Notes: generated by a model from the letters alone, not told the origin. A stretch of DNA of 64,000 nucleotides from Nostoc indistinguendum CM1-VF10 (GCA_019359215.1 JAHHHS010000014.1:62001-126000); one strand, 5' to 3'. Shown: positions 8,776-19,296, counted from the first letter of the stretch. Numbers and translations: made by a program.

Positions 8776-11700
8776 TTAAAAGGATCGTAAGTTAGTTTGC
8801 AGGTTGCTACAACTATAAATCAAGTTTGCGATCGCTCGAACTAATTTAGCTGGCTCTATAGGTTTAGTGATATGCTGCCCAAATCCGGCGGCGATTGCCT
8901 GTTGATAATCAGCTTCAGCTGCATAAGCAGTGAGAGCGATCGCTGGAATTGTCCCTCCCATATCTGGGGACATGGCTCTGATTTGACGGATTAGCATATA
9001 ACCGTCTACTTCCGGCATTCCAATGTCGCTTAACAGCAGATTTGGCTGGAACTGAGGCATAATTCGTAGTGCTTCCACAGCCGATGCCACCGGGTTTACT
9101 ACCGCGCCAGACTGCTCCAGAATGAAAGCAATTAACTCTCGCGTATCACGCTCATCATCCACAAGCAGAACTTTCACCCCATTTAGATCGGGTAAATTAT
9201 CAGGTTGTTTATCAATCTGGTGGCTATCTTGATGAATATTAATCATAGGTAGCATGACTGTAAAGGTTGCTCCCTGTTCTTCGCCTAAACTTTCTGCCTG
9301 AACTGTGCCTCCATGTAGCTCGACGATGTGACGAACAATAGCTAATCCTAATCCCAATCCCCCGAATTTTCTGGTAGTTGCACCATCAGCTTGTCGAAAG
9401 TAGTCAAATACGAATGGCAAAAAGTCGGGGCTAATTCCCTTACCTGTATCACTGACTCGAAGTTGAGCCTGAGAACCAAGTGACTGTAAACTGATTTCTA
9501 CCTGTCCACCTGGGGGCGTGAACTTAATAGCATTAGAAAGTAGATTCCAGATAACTTGCTGCAAGCGACCGGAATCACCGGTTATTAGGAATTTTTGATC
9601 GCACCTTTGGTGCGCTGGAAGCGTAACTTGGATTCGGGATTTTAGATTGTCGGGTTGGTTTTTAAAATCGATAGATTCTAAATTTATGTGAGAATTTTCC
9701 AATTCAAAATCGTTCGACTGAGTGTAGGCGTTCGCGTAGCGTTCCGCAGTAAAGTCTGAAATTGTAAATCGCAAATTGATAGATTTAGCTTGGGCGGCTA
9801 GACGTACAGTTTCTATTGCAGATGCGATCGCAGTTTCCAAATTCACAGGAGCAATATTCAGACTGAGTTTACCTTGCAAAATACGAGAGACATCCAACAA
9901 ATCTTCAATTAGTTGAGTCTGAAGCTTGGCATTGCGCTCAATGGTTTGGAGGGCGCGAGTAGTGGTTGCTTCATCATACTTTTTAGTTTGCAGTAACTTC
10001 GACCATCCCAGAATCGGGTTTAGCGGCGTGCGAAGTTCGTGGGAAAGAACCGCCAAAAATTCATCTTTAATCCGGTTAGCTTGGACTAATTGCTCTTTTT
10101 GCTGCTGTAACGAAGTCATTAACTCGGCGCGTTCCAGAGCAACCGCTACCTGATCGGAAGTTGCTTGCAGCAGGGCAATTTCCCCAGAGGTGAAGTGAGT
10201 ACGGGTGCGGCTGGCAAAGGAGAAGACACCAAGGAGCTTTCCCTGAGCAATTAACGGTTGACCTGCATAGGCTGTGATCTCCAAAGTCTGGAGGATGTGG
10301 ACATTTGGATGGGTAGAGTGCTGCACATCATTGACGACAATTTGATCGCGTTGTTGCGCCACTAGTCCGCACATTTCTTGATTAAATTCTAGGTATTCAA
10401 TTGCTTGAAATACTTCATCAGTAATGCCGTTCCAAGCTACTAAGCGAAGTTTCTGCTTATTTTCGTGTGTCTCAATTAAATAGTGGAAGTAAAAATGCAA
10501 ATCCATCTGCGCCGAGAGTTTGCTAAACAAGTTGTTCATTAGATCCAAGGGGCGCTCGGTTGAAAGCAAATCACTGGTTGTTTCAGAAAGTAGCTTGAGT
10601 CTTTCACTGCGCTCTTGCAAGGCAAGTTCGGCAAGCTGGCGTTCACGAAGAATGCGTTCGCGTTCGGTGATGTCAACTGCAACCCCTCCTACTAGGCGTT
10701 GCCCAGATGCATCGGCAATGGGAAACTTATATACCAAAAATTCTCCCAGAGTGCCATCTGTGCGTGGGGCCGACTCAATGGTTTCAACAACCTGATTCGT
10801 TTGGGCAACCATTCTAATGTTATTGAGGAAGGGTTGGCCGATTTCGGCTGGGTATAGGTCAAAAATGTTTTTATTAATCGCCTTATTTGTTGCTACATCG
10901 AATGTACTCAGATAAGTTGGACTGAGGTAAAGTACACGTCCGTCTGCATTCGTAATCCATGCTGCGGCTGGAATATTGTCCATAAAAGCTTGAAATTGCT
11001 CTTGACTCTGACTCAGAGCTTTTTTAGCCTGCTTAAGGTCACTAATATCAAGAATGAATGCAACTGATTTCTGCTGAGATTCTCCTAACAGAGAGTAGCC
11101 AACCACAACCGGGACAATAGAACCATCCTTGCGAATACATTCCTTTTCATAAGGTGTACAAGTTCCCTTTGCTGTTGCCTCAGCAATAGCTAGTTCATCT
11201 AAATATTGGTACTCAGGAGGTGTAATATCAGTCCAGCGTAGTCTGCCTGTCTGGATATCTGCTTGGGTATAGCCTACAATTCGTAAGAACTCGTCGTTGG
11301 CTTCAGTGATGCTACCATTCACATCACCAAAGATAATGCCAACTATATTGGCTTTGACAAAACTCCTGAGGCGTTCTTCACTTTCTTGGATAGCCTTCTC
11401 TGCTTGCTTGCGCTCGCTAATATCTGTAGTGCTGCCAACTACGCGGGCTGGTTTTCCATCAGCATCCCGTTGCGCTACTATCCCCTGATCCAATATATAG
11501 ATGTACTGATTATCCTGGTTGCGAATGCGATACTCGGCAGCATAGCGATCGCCATTTGCTAAAGCGATCGCCGTCTGCTCTTGTACACGCTGCAAATCTT
11601 CTGGATGAACAAGTTCACGCCACCAATTACCTGTTGGTTCAGCAATATCAAGGGAATAGCCCAAAATCCGGGTTAAACCATCGGTTCTTTCAACGGTATC

Positions 11701-12579
11701 CTGCTCTATATTCCAGTCATAAATGAGACAATTGACCGCAGATGCTGCTAACTCAAAACGCTCATTAGCTAATCTCAGGCGTTCTTCCTTTTCCCGCAAG
11801 ATTTGTTCGGCTTGCTGGCGTTGGCGTAGCGCAGCTTGCTGTTCACTCAAATCAACAACAAAGCCAATGACAGTTTCTTCACTGTCTCCCACCAGGACAG
11901 AACCGAGCAAAACCGGAACTCTTATGCCATCTTTATGGATGTATTCTTTCTCAAAGGGTTTACAGACTCCGGCCGTTCTAAGTTCTTCCACCGAACGCTC
12001 ACTCAAAAGCAGATACTCAGGTGGGGTAATCTCGCGCCAGTTAATTTGGTTAGCGGACAAATCTTCTTGCGTATAGCCGATCATCTTTAGAAAAGCATCA
12101 TTGGCTTCCATGATGGAGCCATTGTTCATATCAGTTACGATAACTCCAATGATGTTGGATTCTGCCAGTCGGCTAAACCGCATTTCGCTATTTTGCAACA
12201 ATTTCAGGCTTGTCTCTGCCTTGTGTCTGGCAGTTCGCAACTCTGAAGAAAGGGCAGTAATTAAGAAGGATACTACTGAGAATGTGGTTAATCGTACCAA
12301 GACATTCGGGTTGAGAAAATCGAACGAGTAGACTGGCTCGATCAAAAAATAGAGAGCAGTTGTAACAGAAAGAGCGATCGCTAGTACTCCAAGCCTCATG
12401 CCGCCATACCAGGCACTAATTGCCACAGCAGCATAAAATAATGTAAATACACTCGGATCGAAAACTGGCAACAACAGTCGCGTCAGCAACAACGCGGCTA
12501 TGACTACCAGAGTCATCACACCATAGGTTAGTAACCAAGAGCGCATTATCAAAATTTTTTTGGGTACTTTCACCATCAT
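8776..12579 (-). CDS. hybrid sensor histidine kinase (DUF4118-like TM region, multiple PAS/PAC, GAF, HisKA, HATPase, REC)
   Basis: LSHELRTPLNPILGWSKLLQ (H box), DTGKGISPDFLPFVFDYFRQADGATTRKFGGLGLGLAIVR, C-terminal receiver VLLVDDERDTRELI. Confidence 0.92.
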   Translation of the reverse strand: MMVKVPKKILIMRSWLLTYGVMTLVVIAALLLTRLLLPVFDPSVFTLFYAAVAISAWYGGMRLGVLAIALSVTTALYFLIEPVYSFDFLNPNVLVRLTTFSVVSFLITALSSELRTARHKAETSLKLLQNSEMRFSRLAESNIIGVIVTDMNNGSIMEANDAFLKMIGYTQEDLSANQINWREITPPEYLLLSERSVEELRTAGVCKPFEKEYIHKDGIRVPVLLGSVLVGDSEETVIGFVVDLSEQQAALRQRQQAEQILREKEERLRLANERFELAASAVNCLIYDWNIEQDTVERTDGLTRILGYSLDIAEPTGNWWRELVHPEDLQRVQEQTAIALANGDRYAAEYRIRNQDNQYIYILDQGIVAQRDADGKPARVVGSTTDISERKQAEKAIQESEERLRSFVKANIVGIIFGDVNGSITEANDEFLRIVGYTQADIQTGRLRWTDITPPEYQYLDELAIAEATAKGTCTPYEKECIRKDGSIVPVVVGYSLLGESQQKSVAFILDISDLKQAKKALSQSQEQFQAFMDNIPAAAWITNADGRVLYLSPTYLSTFDVATNKAINKNIFDLYPAEIGQPFLNNIRMVAQTNQVVETIESAPRTDGTLGEFLVYKFPIADASGQRLVGGVAVDITERERILRERQLAELALQERSERLKLLSETTSDLLSTERPLDLMNNLFSKLSAQMDLHFYFHYLIETHENKQKLRLVAWNGITDEVFQAIEYLEFNQEMCGLVAQQRDQIVVNDVQHSTHPNVHILQTLEITAYAGQPLIAQGKLLGVFSFASRTRTHFTSGEIALLQATSDQVAVALERAELMTSLQQQKEQLVQANRIKDEFLAVLSHELRTPLNPILGWSKLLQTKKYDEATTTRALQTIERNAKLQTQLIEDLLDVSRILQGKLSLNIAPVNLETAIASAIETVRLAAQAKSINLRFTISDFTAERYANAYTQSNDFELENSHINLESIDFKNQPDNLKSRIQVTLPAHQRCDQKFLITGDSGRLQQVIWNLLSNAIKFTPPGGQVEISLQSLGSQAQLRVSDTGKGISPDFLPFVFDYFRQADGATTRKFGGLGLGLAIVRHIVELHGGTVQAESLGEEQGATFTVMLPMINIHQDSHQIDKQPDNLPDLNGVKVLLVDDERDTRELIAFILEQSGAVVNPVASAVEALRIMPQFQPNLLLSDIGMPEVDGYMLIRQIRAMSPDMGGTIPAIALTAYAAEADYQQAIAAGFGQHITKPIEPAKLVRAIANLIYSCSNLQTNLRSF

Positions 12580-12580
12580 C

Positions 12581-12901
12581 TTAGGAGTCCTCCCGTTGCT
12601 CCGTTTTGAGGAGATACTCGTTCAGTAATCTTTTGCCTGGTTCGCCCATTTTCTGTAACATTTCTTCAATGAGCTTTAGTGCCATCTGTGAAGGCACTGT
12701 AGATCCGTTCTCCCAGCGATTAACTGTTCGCATGGAAACTCCCAACTTGGCTGCAAACTTTTCCTGAGATAGATCGAGGTGCTGCCGAAGCTCACGGATT
12801 AAATCTGAAATTTTTAGTGACTTTTCTAGTTCCATAATGGGAAGAGTAAGACAGGTGTCTCGCCATTTGTCTCCAGCTTGAGGAAGAATTTCAATAGCCA
12901 T
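12581..12901 (-). CDS. XRE-family helix-turn-helix protein
   Basis: LRQHLDLSQEKFAAKLGVSMRTVNRWENGSTVPSQMAL; stop lies 1 bp from the kinase start. Confidence 0.8.
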   Translation of the reverse strand: MAIEILPQAGDKWRDTCLTLPIMELEKSLKISDLIRELRQHLDLSQEKFAAKLGVSMRTVNRWENGSTVPSQMALKLIEEMLQKMGEPGKRLLNEYLLKTEQREDS

Positions 12902-13462
12902 TAGTTATTATCAATTTTATCTTTTGGCGAAATCCCAATATTTACTTATCGTCCTCATTAATTACTGTTCACTGATGTAAGCCTTGCTCATGCTTGTGAT
13001 AACTGTTAACTGTTTTAAGGTGATGCGACAAAACTTGTTGAGACAAAATAATTGTAGAACGTAACTATAAAATAAACATTAAATTTTGTCAGGTATGTCA
13101 TCCAAAAATAGTATTATTATAAACAATTTCATAAGCTTCAAGAATCACGCACCTAAAAAATGCATAAGTAGTGCATCATCTTGCCATAATTCATAGTCTA
13201 TTTAATATTTTATATATAGCAATACTAAACCATTGGGGAAAAGTTAATATTGTGAATTTTGGCAACTTAGATTAGGATTCCTATAGATATTTTGGTTTGG
13301 ATAAATAAGTTTTTCTAAATCATCGCTGATTTTGCCAAAATGATCTGAAATGGGTTTCAAAAAAAGTAGTTGATTTTACTTCCAAGGTAAGATTCCAATA
13401 GCGAAGTTGTAAAGCTATGATAGGATTTAAATCAAAATTTTTGCCTAATCCATATCACTATT

Positions 13463-14512
13463 TTGATTAATCAACATTCTGAAAACCTTATCAACCCTCA
13501 ACTGGAAAGTGTACCAGATAAAGGCTATATATTTAGCTGGTTTGATTGGTTTTGTCTTTGGTATCCTCCAGGCTGGCTAATTTTATTCAACCGTCATTGG
13601 CAGCACTATCATACCAATTCAGACGGTTGGAATTGGCTGGAATATGGGTTATTTTTAGTTCCTGGCGGATTTTATCTGGCGCTGCTGAGTCGTTGGTTGC
13701 GTATTGGTTTTCGTTCACCCCGAACAGAAGTTAGTGAATTTGATCCCAAATATCAACAAGCTTTTAGCAAAGAAATTCTCGGCCCTATCGTTAAATACTA
13801 CTTTCGTGGAGAGTTACAACAAGTCGAAAACTTGCCGCAAACAGGGCCATTAATTGTGGCAATGAACCATGCAGGGATGTCTTTTCCTTGGGATTTTTTG
13901 ACCTTGGGTTATTTATTAGGTGAAGCTAGAGAATGGGGAGTGCAACTTCTAGCAAATCCAGCATTATTTGAGCATCCTTGGATGATTTGGTGGTTACCAC
14001 CTAAATGGTCACAGGTTTTGGGTGGTGTGCGAGCCGAATTAGATGATTTTGAAGCCGCGATGGCTGCGCCAACACCTACAGCGAACGCTCAAGGTGAAAT
14101 TATTTTATATGCACCCGAAGGTATCCGCGGCCCTCTGAAAGGTTGGAGGAGACGCTACCAACTAGAAAAGTTTGATGTGAGTTTTATTAAGTTGAGCGAT
14201 CGCTATCAAATTCCTATTCTCCCGGTAGTTTGCATTGGGAGCGAATCTTTACATCCTTGGGCTGTTAATTTAAAACGATTGCAACGATTAGTCAAATTAC
14301 CATTTTTGCCTTTTTCACCTTTAATGCTTGTCTTAATTCTGTTTCCTTCAATGGGAGTTTGGGCAATGAGAACTCGACTGCGTTACTTTATTCAGCCTTT
14401 GGAAACAGCAGAATTGCACAACTATTCAAATAAAGGGCGTACAGTAGCTTATCGGCAGGCACAAGAATTACGAGAAAAACTGCAAATTCAAATTAATCAG
14501 TTATTGAGATAA
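13463..14512 (+). CDS. 1-acylglycerol-3-phosphate O-acyltransferase (PlsC-like) family
   Basis: NLPQTGPLIVAMNHAG (NHxxxxD-like), LYAPEGIRGP; acyltransferase layout; TTG start. Confidence 0.65.
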   Translation: MINQHSENLINPQLESVPDKGYIFSWFDWFCLWYPPGWLILFNRHWQHYHTNSDGWNWLEYGLFLVPGGFYLALLSRWLRIGFRSPRTEVSEFDPKYQQAFSKEILGPIVKYYFRGELQQVENLPQTGPLIVAMNHAGMSFPWDFLTLGYLLGEAREWGVQLLANPALFEHPWMIWWLPPKWSQVLGGVRAELDDFEAAMAAPTPTANAQGEIILYAPEGIRGPLKGWRRRYQLEKFDVSFIKLSDRYQIPILPVVCIGSESLHPWAVNLKRLQRLVKLPFLPFSPLMLVLILFPSMGVWAMRTRLRYFIQPLETAELHNYSNKGRTVAYRQAQELREKLQIQINQLLR

Positions 14513-14683
14513 GTTTAATTTTACAAGTTAATTTAAATTAATTTTTTAAAAAACAATTTACTGAAGTATAAAAGTTTTGTCAAGTAACATAGTTTTTACT
14601 CCAGTTCCATTCCTCTCCCTGAAAGGTCGCAGGTTTTGAAACCCAGTTTTAATTTTTTTCTGCTTGTATGAAACCACCTGCAA

Positions 14684-14880
14684 CCCCTCCTCGCAAGCGG
14701 CTACGGTGTACACACATCTCTATACAAAACCAAAGTCTTGTAGATCCTCCTAAATCCTTCGATAAATTGGAGGACTTTGAAAGGTTTTTGCCCCCCTTTT
14801 TAAGGGGGGTTGGGGGGATCAAAGCCTGTGGGGTAACTCTAGAAGAATTGTGTGTACACCATAGCCGCAAGCGGGGAGGG
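14684..14880. mobile_element. MITE/fold-back-like element, copy A
   Basis: Left TIR cccctcctcgcaagcggctacggtgtacacaca (14684-14716), right TIR tgtgtgtacaccatagccgcaagcggggaggg (14849-14880); CGCAAGCGG flanks both sides. Confidence 0.65.
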
Positions 14881-14999
14881 AAGACAAAGCGCAGTTTAGG
14901 GGGGTGGAGTTCTTTGGGTTTAATAAGTAATCAAGCGGACAATATTTCGATATAATTTTTACAAAATTACTCTTTTTAATCTGAGCAATCTAGTAATTA

Positions 15000-15461
15000 T
15001 TAAATTGGTTTTTCCATAATAAAATTTATCAGCTTTTGCCCTCTACGTTCTACCTCTTGCTGTTTCACAACAATAAAATTCTGCCTTTCAAAAAACGGTT
15101 TAGCTGTAATACTGGCTTCTGTAAATAACTTTTCAATTCCTAAAGACTTTGCTTTTGATTCAAGCTGTTCTAAGATTTTCTTACCAACTCCTCTTCTTTG
15201 AAAATCTTTATGGCAGTAAAAACGATCAATATGTCCATTAGCCTCTAATTCCCCAAAACCAATAATTTTACCCTGCTCCTCGGCTACATAAGTAAACTTA
15301 CTTCCCAAACCTTTAATCCAAACGTCAATATCCATATTTGCTGGTGCCCAAGCATCTACTTGTTCTTGTGTGTAATCACGAATATTTACTTCATGAATAG
15401 TGTCGTAGAACAACTTCATAATTTCTTCGGTATCAGTTATTTCGTATATTCTTAATTTCAT
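15000..15461 (-). CDS. GNAT family N-acetyltransferase
   Basis: HIDRFYCHKDFQRRGVGKKILEQLESKAKSLGIEKLFTEASITAKPFFERQNF. Confidence 0.9.
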   Translation of the reverse strand: MKLRIYEITDTEEIMKLFYDTIHEVNIRDYTQEQVDAWAPANMDIDVWIKGLGSKFTYVAEEQGKIIGFGELEANGHIDRFYCHKDFQRRGVGKKILEQLESKAKSLGIEKLFTEASITAKPFFERQNFIVVKQQEVERRGQKLINFIMEKPI

Positions 15462-15600
15462 AAGGAAGGTAATTAATGATAAGTAAATCTACTAAAAATA
15501 GTATCAGCGCTGGCGGGTTTACTTCAGCTTCCGAGTCTAATACAGGACGGCGAAAATAAGAAGACCATTAAAAAGACCTAAATAGCTTATTCCATAATAC

Positions 15601-15647
15601 TTTTGACTTTTGACTTTTGACTTTTGACTTCCGCCTTGCGGTGCTAG
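15601..15647. repeat. composite STRR: (TTTTGAC)x4 + TTCCGCCTTGCGGTGCTAG
   Basis: Direct reading; nearly identical block at 52312-52351. Confidence 0.85.
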
Positions 15648-15770
15648 TCCTTTTTTGCTTATACAGCAGAATTCATCAGATTAAACCTCATATACACAAT
15701 TTTTATAGTACAAATATACTAATTAGCTGTTAAAATGCCTTAAAAGTCAGCTAGCTTTGCTTGAGGTAGT

Positions 15771-16274
15771 ATGAAACAAATCCAAGACACTGATAAAAAG
15801 CCCATTTTGCTCAAAGTTTCGTTGTTGCCTATATCTGTAACTACAGCTATAGCGCCACTGCAACCCCAACAGGAAAAAATCGTTAGTGAACAAGAGCGTT
15901 TGATAACACAAGTCAAACGTATCAATCAGATGGCGGGAGAGTTAGAAGCAGCGATATTAAAGTTGAAAGCGATCGCCAACACACTGAATACTCAAAAACG
16001 TTACCCAGTTTTAAAGCAGGAGCTATGGAAAAATATTTGTCAGTATTTCGCAGTTAGCGTCCCTTGGGTGAAACGAAAGCCTGACGACTCATTTATTCTG
16101 ACAACGCGAAAAGTTGATTTATTCCGAGCCGAAAAGGAAGCCGCACTTCTAGCACAGCAACTTCGTCAGCAAACCAAAAAAAGATTAGCATCGCAGCGAC
16201 GCAGAAAAAACAAGAATGGGGCTGAGGCTGACACAAAAAGCTTCTTCAAAAAGATATTAGTCCACAAATCTTAA
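15771..16274 (+). CDS. hypothetical protein
   Basis: 167-aa ORF, Lys/Arg-rich C-terminus. Confidence 0.55.
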   Translation: MKQIQDTDKKPILLKVSLLPISVTTAIAPLQPQQEKIVSEQERLITQVKRINQMAGELEAAILKLKAIANTLNTQKRYPVLKQELWKNICQYFAVSVPWVKRKPDDSFILTTRKVDLFRAEKEAALLAQQLRQQTKKRLASQRRRKNKNGAEADTKSFFKKILVHKS

Positions 16275-16384
16275 AATTATTAACATTCAACGGCAGATCA
16301 CCCCTGAGGTTGTAACAGTTATGCTGATTGAAGTGGCAGAAGGAAATTTTTCCTCAAAATTACTTAGTATACTGCCATTGCTAA

Positions 16385-16822
16385 TTGTTACCAGTTATGA
16401 TACCAATTAGGCAAACTGCCCTAAGATTGCACCTCCGTAAAACCGAGTGCAACATCAGGGACAATCAATCAGCGCACAGAAGAGGTAAAAAGAAGGTGTT
16501 AAAGACACTTTTAGTGATTGCCGTTGGTTTTTTACCGTCCCTGATTTCTCTGTGGGTGATCCGCAAAACCCATGCGCGATCGCGCTTACGACTCAGACAA
16601 GCAGCCATGAATTTTCCAGCTGTACAGAGGCGGCAAAATCTTAGACCTGTAGAAAGCGATCGCTATTATTTAGAAGGTGTGGGTTACCTAATTGGCGATA
16701 TCAGCTGCAAATTTAATGCCCGATCTGGCTATATGCGTTGTGCTGTCAATCCTAACGGCCCATGTAACGGTTGCCGCCACTACGAACCTAAGCAATTAGC
16801 TGGTAACGAAAAAAGGGTTTAA
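16385..16822 (+). CDS. DUF6464-like protein
   Basis: TM segment then YYLEGVGYLIGDISCKFNARSGYMRCAVNPNGPCNGCRHYE. Confidence 0.65.
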   Translation: MLPVMIPIRQTALRLHLRKTECNIRDNQSAHRRGKKKVLKTLLVIAVGFLPSLISLWVIRKTHARSRLRLRQAAMNFPAVQRRQNLRPVESDRYYLEGVGYLIGDISCKFNARSGYMRCAVNPNGPCNGCRHYEPKQLAGNEKRV

Positions 16823-17082
16823 GAGTCCTTACTTAGTACTTCACAGAACGGACAAAGTGACTTCATAGTACATTCCCAAATAGAACCGGGAAATGATATG
16901 ATTATTGGTATTTATAATAATTTGTATTTCCAAAGACTTTGAATATTTGTCTTTGCATGTTCAAATAAGAATGATTTAATATAATTCGTGCAAAAGTGGA
17001 AATCTGCGTCATTTTATTTGCAGATTACAAACTTTAGTATTAACTTTTGCCGAATATCTAATAACTAGAAGATTATTTAACG

Positions 17083-18324
17083 ATGAATAACGCGATCGCT
17101 CAGACAACAGCATTATTATCAACTTGCGCTTTGCTACTAACAGGCTGTGGCGGTGGCTCTGTGACAAATTCTACAGATAATACCACGAATAACACTACAA
17201 CTAACACCGCCCAGACAACAACTACACCAGGTGCTATTCCCATCGGTATTGCCTTAGCGCAAACCAGCAACGTAGCATTACTTGGTCAAGAAGGATTTGT
17301 TGGAGCCAGAATTGCCGAGAAGTATTTCAATAGTAAAGGTGGTATTAATGGCACTCCGATTAAATTGGTAAGCCAAGATACTAGCGGTGATGAAGCTGGA
17401 GCAATTAACGCTTTTCAAACTTTAATTAACAAAGATAAAGTTGTCGGGATTGTTGGCCCTACTTTATCGCAGCAAGCTTTTAGTGCTGACCCCATCGCCG
17501 AACGTGCTAAAGTCCCAGTTATTGGCGCATCAAATACCGCAAACGGAATTCCAGAAATTGGTGATTATATCGCTCGTGTATCTGCTCCCGTCTCTATAGT
17601 TGCCCCTAATTCACTGAAAGCTGCACTCAAACAGAATCCCCAAATTAAAAAAGTAGCAGTTTTTTATGCCCAAAATGATGCATTTAACAAATCAGAAACG
17701 GAGATTTTTCAAAAAGCAGTTAAAGAACAAGGGCTAGAATTAGTAACAGTTCAAAAGTTCCAAACTACCGATACCGACTTTCAAGCCCAAGCTACCAACG
17801 CAATTAACTTAAAACCAGATTTAGTAATTATTTCGGGTCTAGCTGCTGATGGTGGTAACTTGGTGCGGCAACTGCGAGAGTTGGGTTATAAAGGCATAAT
17901 TATTGGTGGTAATGGCCTGAATACACCCAATGTTTTATCTGTTTGTAAAGCCCTTTGCGATGGTGTACTGATTGCTCAAGCTTACAGTCCTGAATATCCT
18001 GGTGAGATTAATAAGGTATTTCGCCAAGCATATATTGAGCAATACAAGAAAGAACCCGCCCAATTTACTGGTCAATCTTTTGCGGCGGTGCAGGTATATG
18101 TTGAAGCTCTTAAAGAGTTGGATAAAAAGTCTAAAATCAGCACACTACCTCTGGATAAACTGCGTACAGAATTGAACAAGCAAATATTAGCTGGAAAGTA
18201 TAATACTCCTTTAGGTGAGATTGCTTTTACACCAGTAGGTGATGTAATTCAAAAAGAATTTTACGTCGCCCAAATTAAGATGGATAAAGATGGAAACACT
18301 GGAAAATTCGTATTTATAAAATAG
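17083..18324 (+). CDS. branched-chain/neutral amino-acid ABC transporter substrate-binding lipoprotein (NatB-like)
   Basis: lipobox LLTGCGGG; IPIGIALAQTSNVALLGQEGFVGARIAEKYFNSKGGINGTPI periplasmic-binding fold; first gene of the cluster. Confidence 0.88.
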   Translation: MNNAIAQTTALLSTCALLLTGCGGGSVTNSTDNTTNNTTTNTAQTTTTPGAIPIGIALAQTSNVALLGQEGFVGARIAEKYFNSKGGINGTPIKLVSQDTSGDEAGAINAFQTLINKDKVVGIVGPTLSQQAFSADPIAERAKVPVIGASNTANGIPEIGDYIARVSAPVSIVAPNSLKAALKQNPQIKKVAVFYAQNDAFNKSETEIFQKAVKEQGLELVTVQKFQTTDTDFQAQATNAINLKPDLVIISGLAADGGNLVRQLRELGYKGIIIGGNGLNTPNVLSVCKALCDGVLIAQAYSPEYPGEINKVFRQAYIEQYKKEPAQFTGQSFAAVQVYVEALKELDKKSKISTLPLDKLRTELNKQILAGKYNTPLGEIAFTPVGDVIQKEFYVAQIKMDKDGNTGKFVFIK

Positions 18325-18331
18325 TTGCAAC

Positions 18332-19282
18332 ATGGATATAACTCTATTTCTGCAACAATTTTTGAACGGATTATCTATTGGTAGTATCTATGCAATTTTT
18401 GCATTGGGATATACCTTAGTTTATTCTATTTTGGGCATCATTAATTTAGCTCATGGCGCGATTTTTACGTTGGGCGCATATTTAACTTATGCCCTTATGG
18501 GTGGTAACTTTGGATTTAATGGCTTGCTAGCTAATGCAGTCTTGCCGATAAAATTACCATTTGCTATCGCCTTAATTTTAGGAAGTACCTTGGCGGGATT
18601 GGTAGGGGTAGTGATGGAACGGCTTGCTTTTCAACCTTTGCGCCGTCAAGGATCTGATCCCTTGCTAACCGTTGTTTCTAGCTTGGGGGTAGCAGTGGTA
18701 ATTGTGAACTTAATCCAGTATTTAGTAGGAGCAGAAAGTTACACATATCCCGCAGATACTTATGGAAATTTACCACCTTCTATTAACTTTGGTACTCAAG
18801 AAAAGGAAATTCCTATTCGCACCGTTCAGATAATAATTTTTGCTGTATCAGTTGTGATTGTGGCAATTATTACCTACTTTATCAATCGGACTAAATATGG
18901 TAAAGCAATGCAGGCGATCGCAGAAGATCCAACTACAGCGAGTTTGTTAGGAATTAATAGCGATCGTTTTATCATTTTAACATTCTTCATCAGCAGTTTC
19001 TTAGCAGGATTAGCAGGAACTTTAGTTGCTTCTAGTGTTAGTATTGCCGGACCATATTTCGGTATTGCTTTTGGTTTACGGGGTTTAGCAGTAATTGTCT
19101 TAGGTGGTTTAGGTAGTATTCCCGGCGCAGTTTTAGGAGGATTGCTTATTGGTTTAGTTGAAGCTTTTGTTCCGGCGGAATATTCCGGTTACAAAGACGC
19201 TGTAGCGTACGGAATATTATTTATCATGTTGTTAGTTAGACCCCAAGGTTTGCTAGGCCGTCGGTTTATTCAGAAAGTTTAA
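18332..19282 (+). CDS. branched-chain amino-acid ABC transporter permease (LivH/NatD-like)
   Basis: FLNGLSIGSIYAIFALGYTLVYSILGIINLAHGAIFTLGAYL. Confidence 0.92.
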   Translation: MDITLFLQQFLNGLSIGSIYAIFALGYTLVYSILGIINLAHGAIFTLGAYLTYALMGGNFGFNGLLANAVLPIKLPFAIALILGSTLAGLVGVVMERLAFQPLRRQGSDPLLTVVSSLGVAVVIVNLIQYLVGAESYTYPADTYGNLPPSINFGTQEKEIPIRTVQIIIFAVSVVIVAIITYFINRTKYGKAMQAIAEDPTTASLLGINSDRFIILTFFISSFLAGLAGTLVASSVSIAGPYFGIAFGLRGLAVIVLGGLGSIPGAVLGGLLIGLVEAFVPAEYSGYKDAVAYGILFIMLLVRPQGLLGRRFIQKV

Positions 19283-19296
19283 AGAGATGTAGGGCG

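Noticed and set aside
9926-12331. Several plus-strand ORFs of 63-117 aa
   Set aside because: Antisense to the multi-PAS hybrid kinase and without recognisable domains.
14668-14955. 95-aa plus-strand ORF
   Set aside because: Lies across the inverted-repeat element and CCCCCC/GGGGGG hairpin; composition reflects repeats, no family resemblance.
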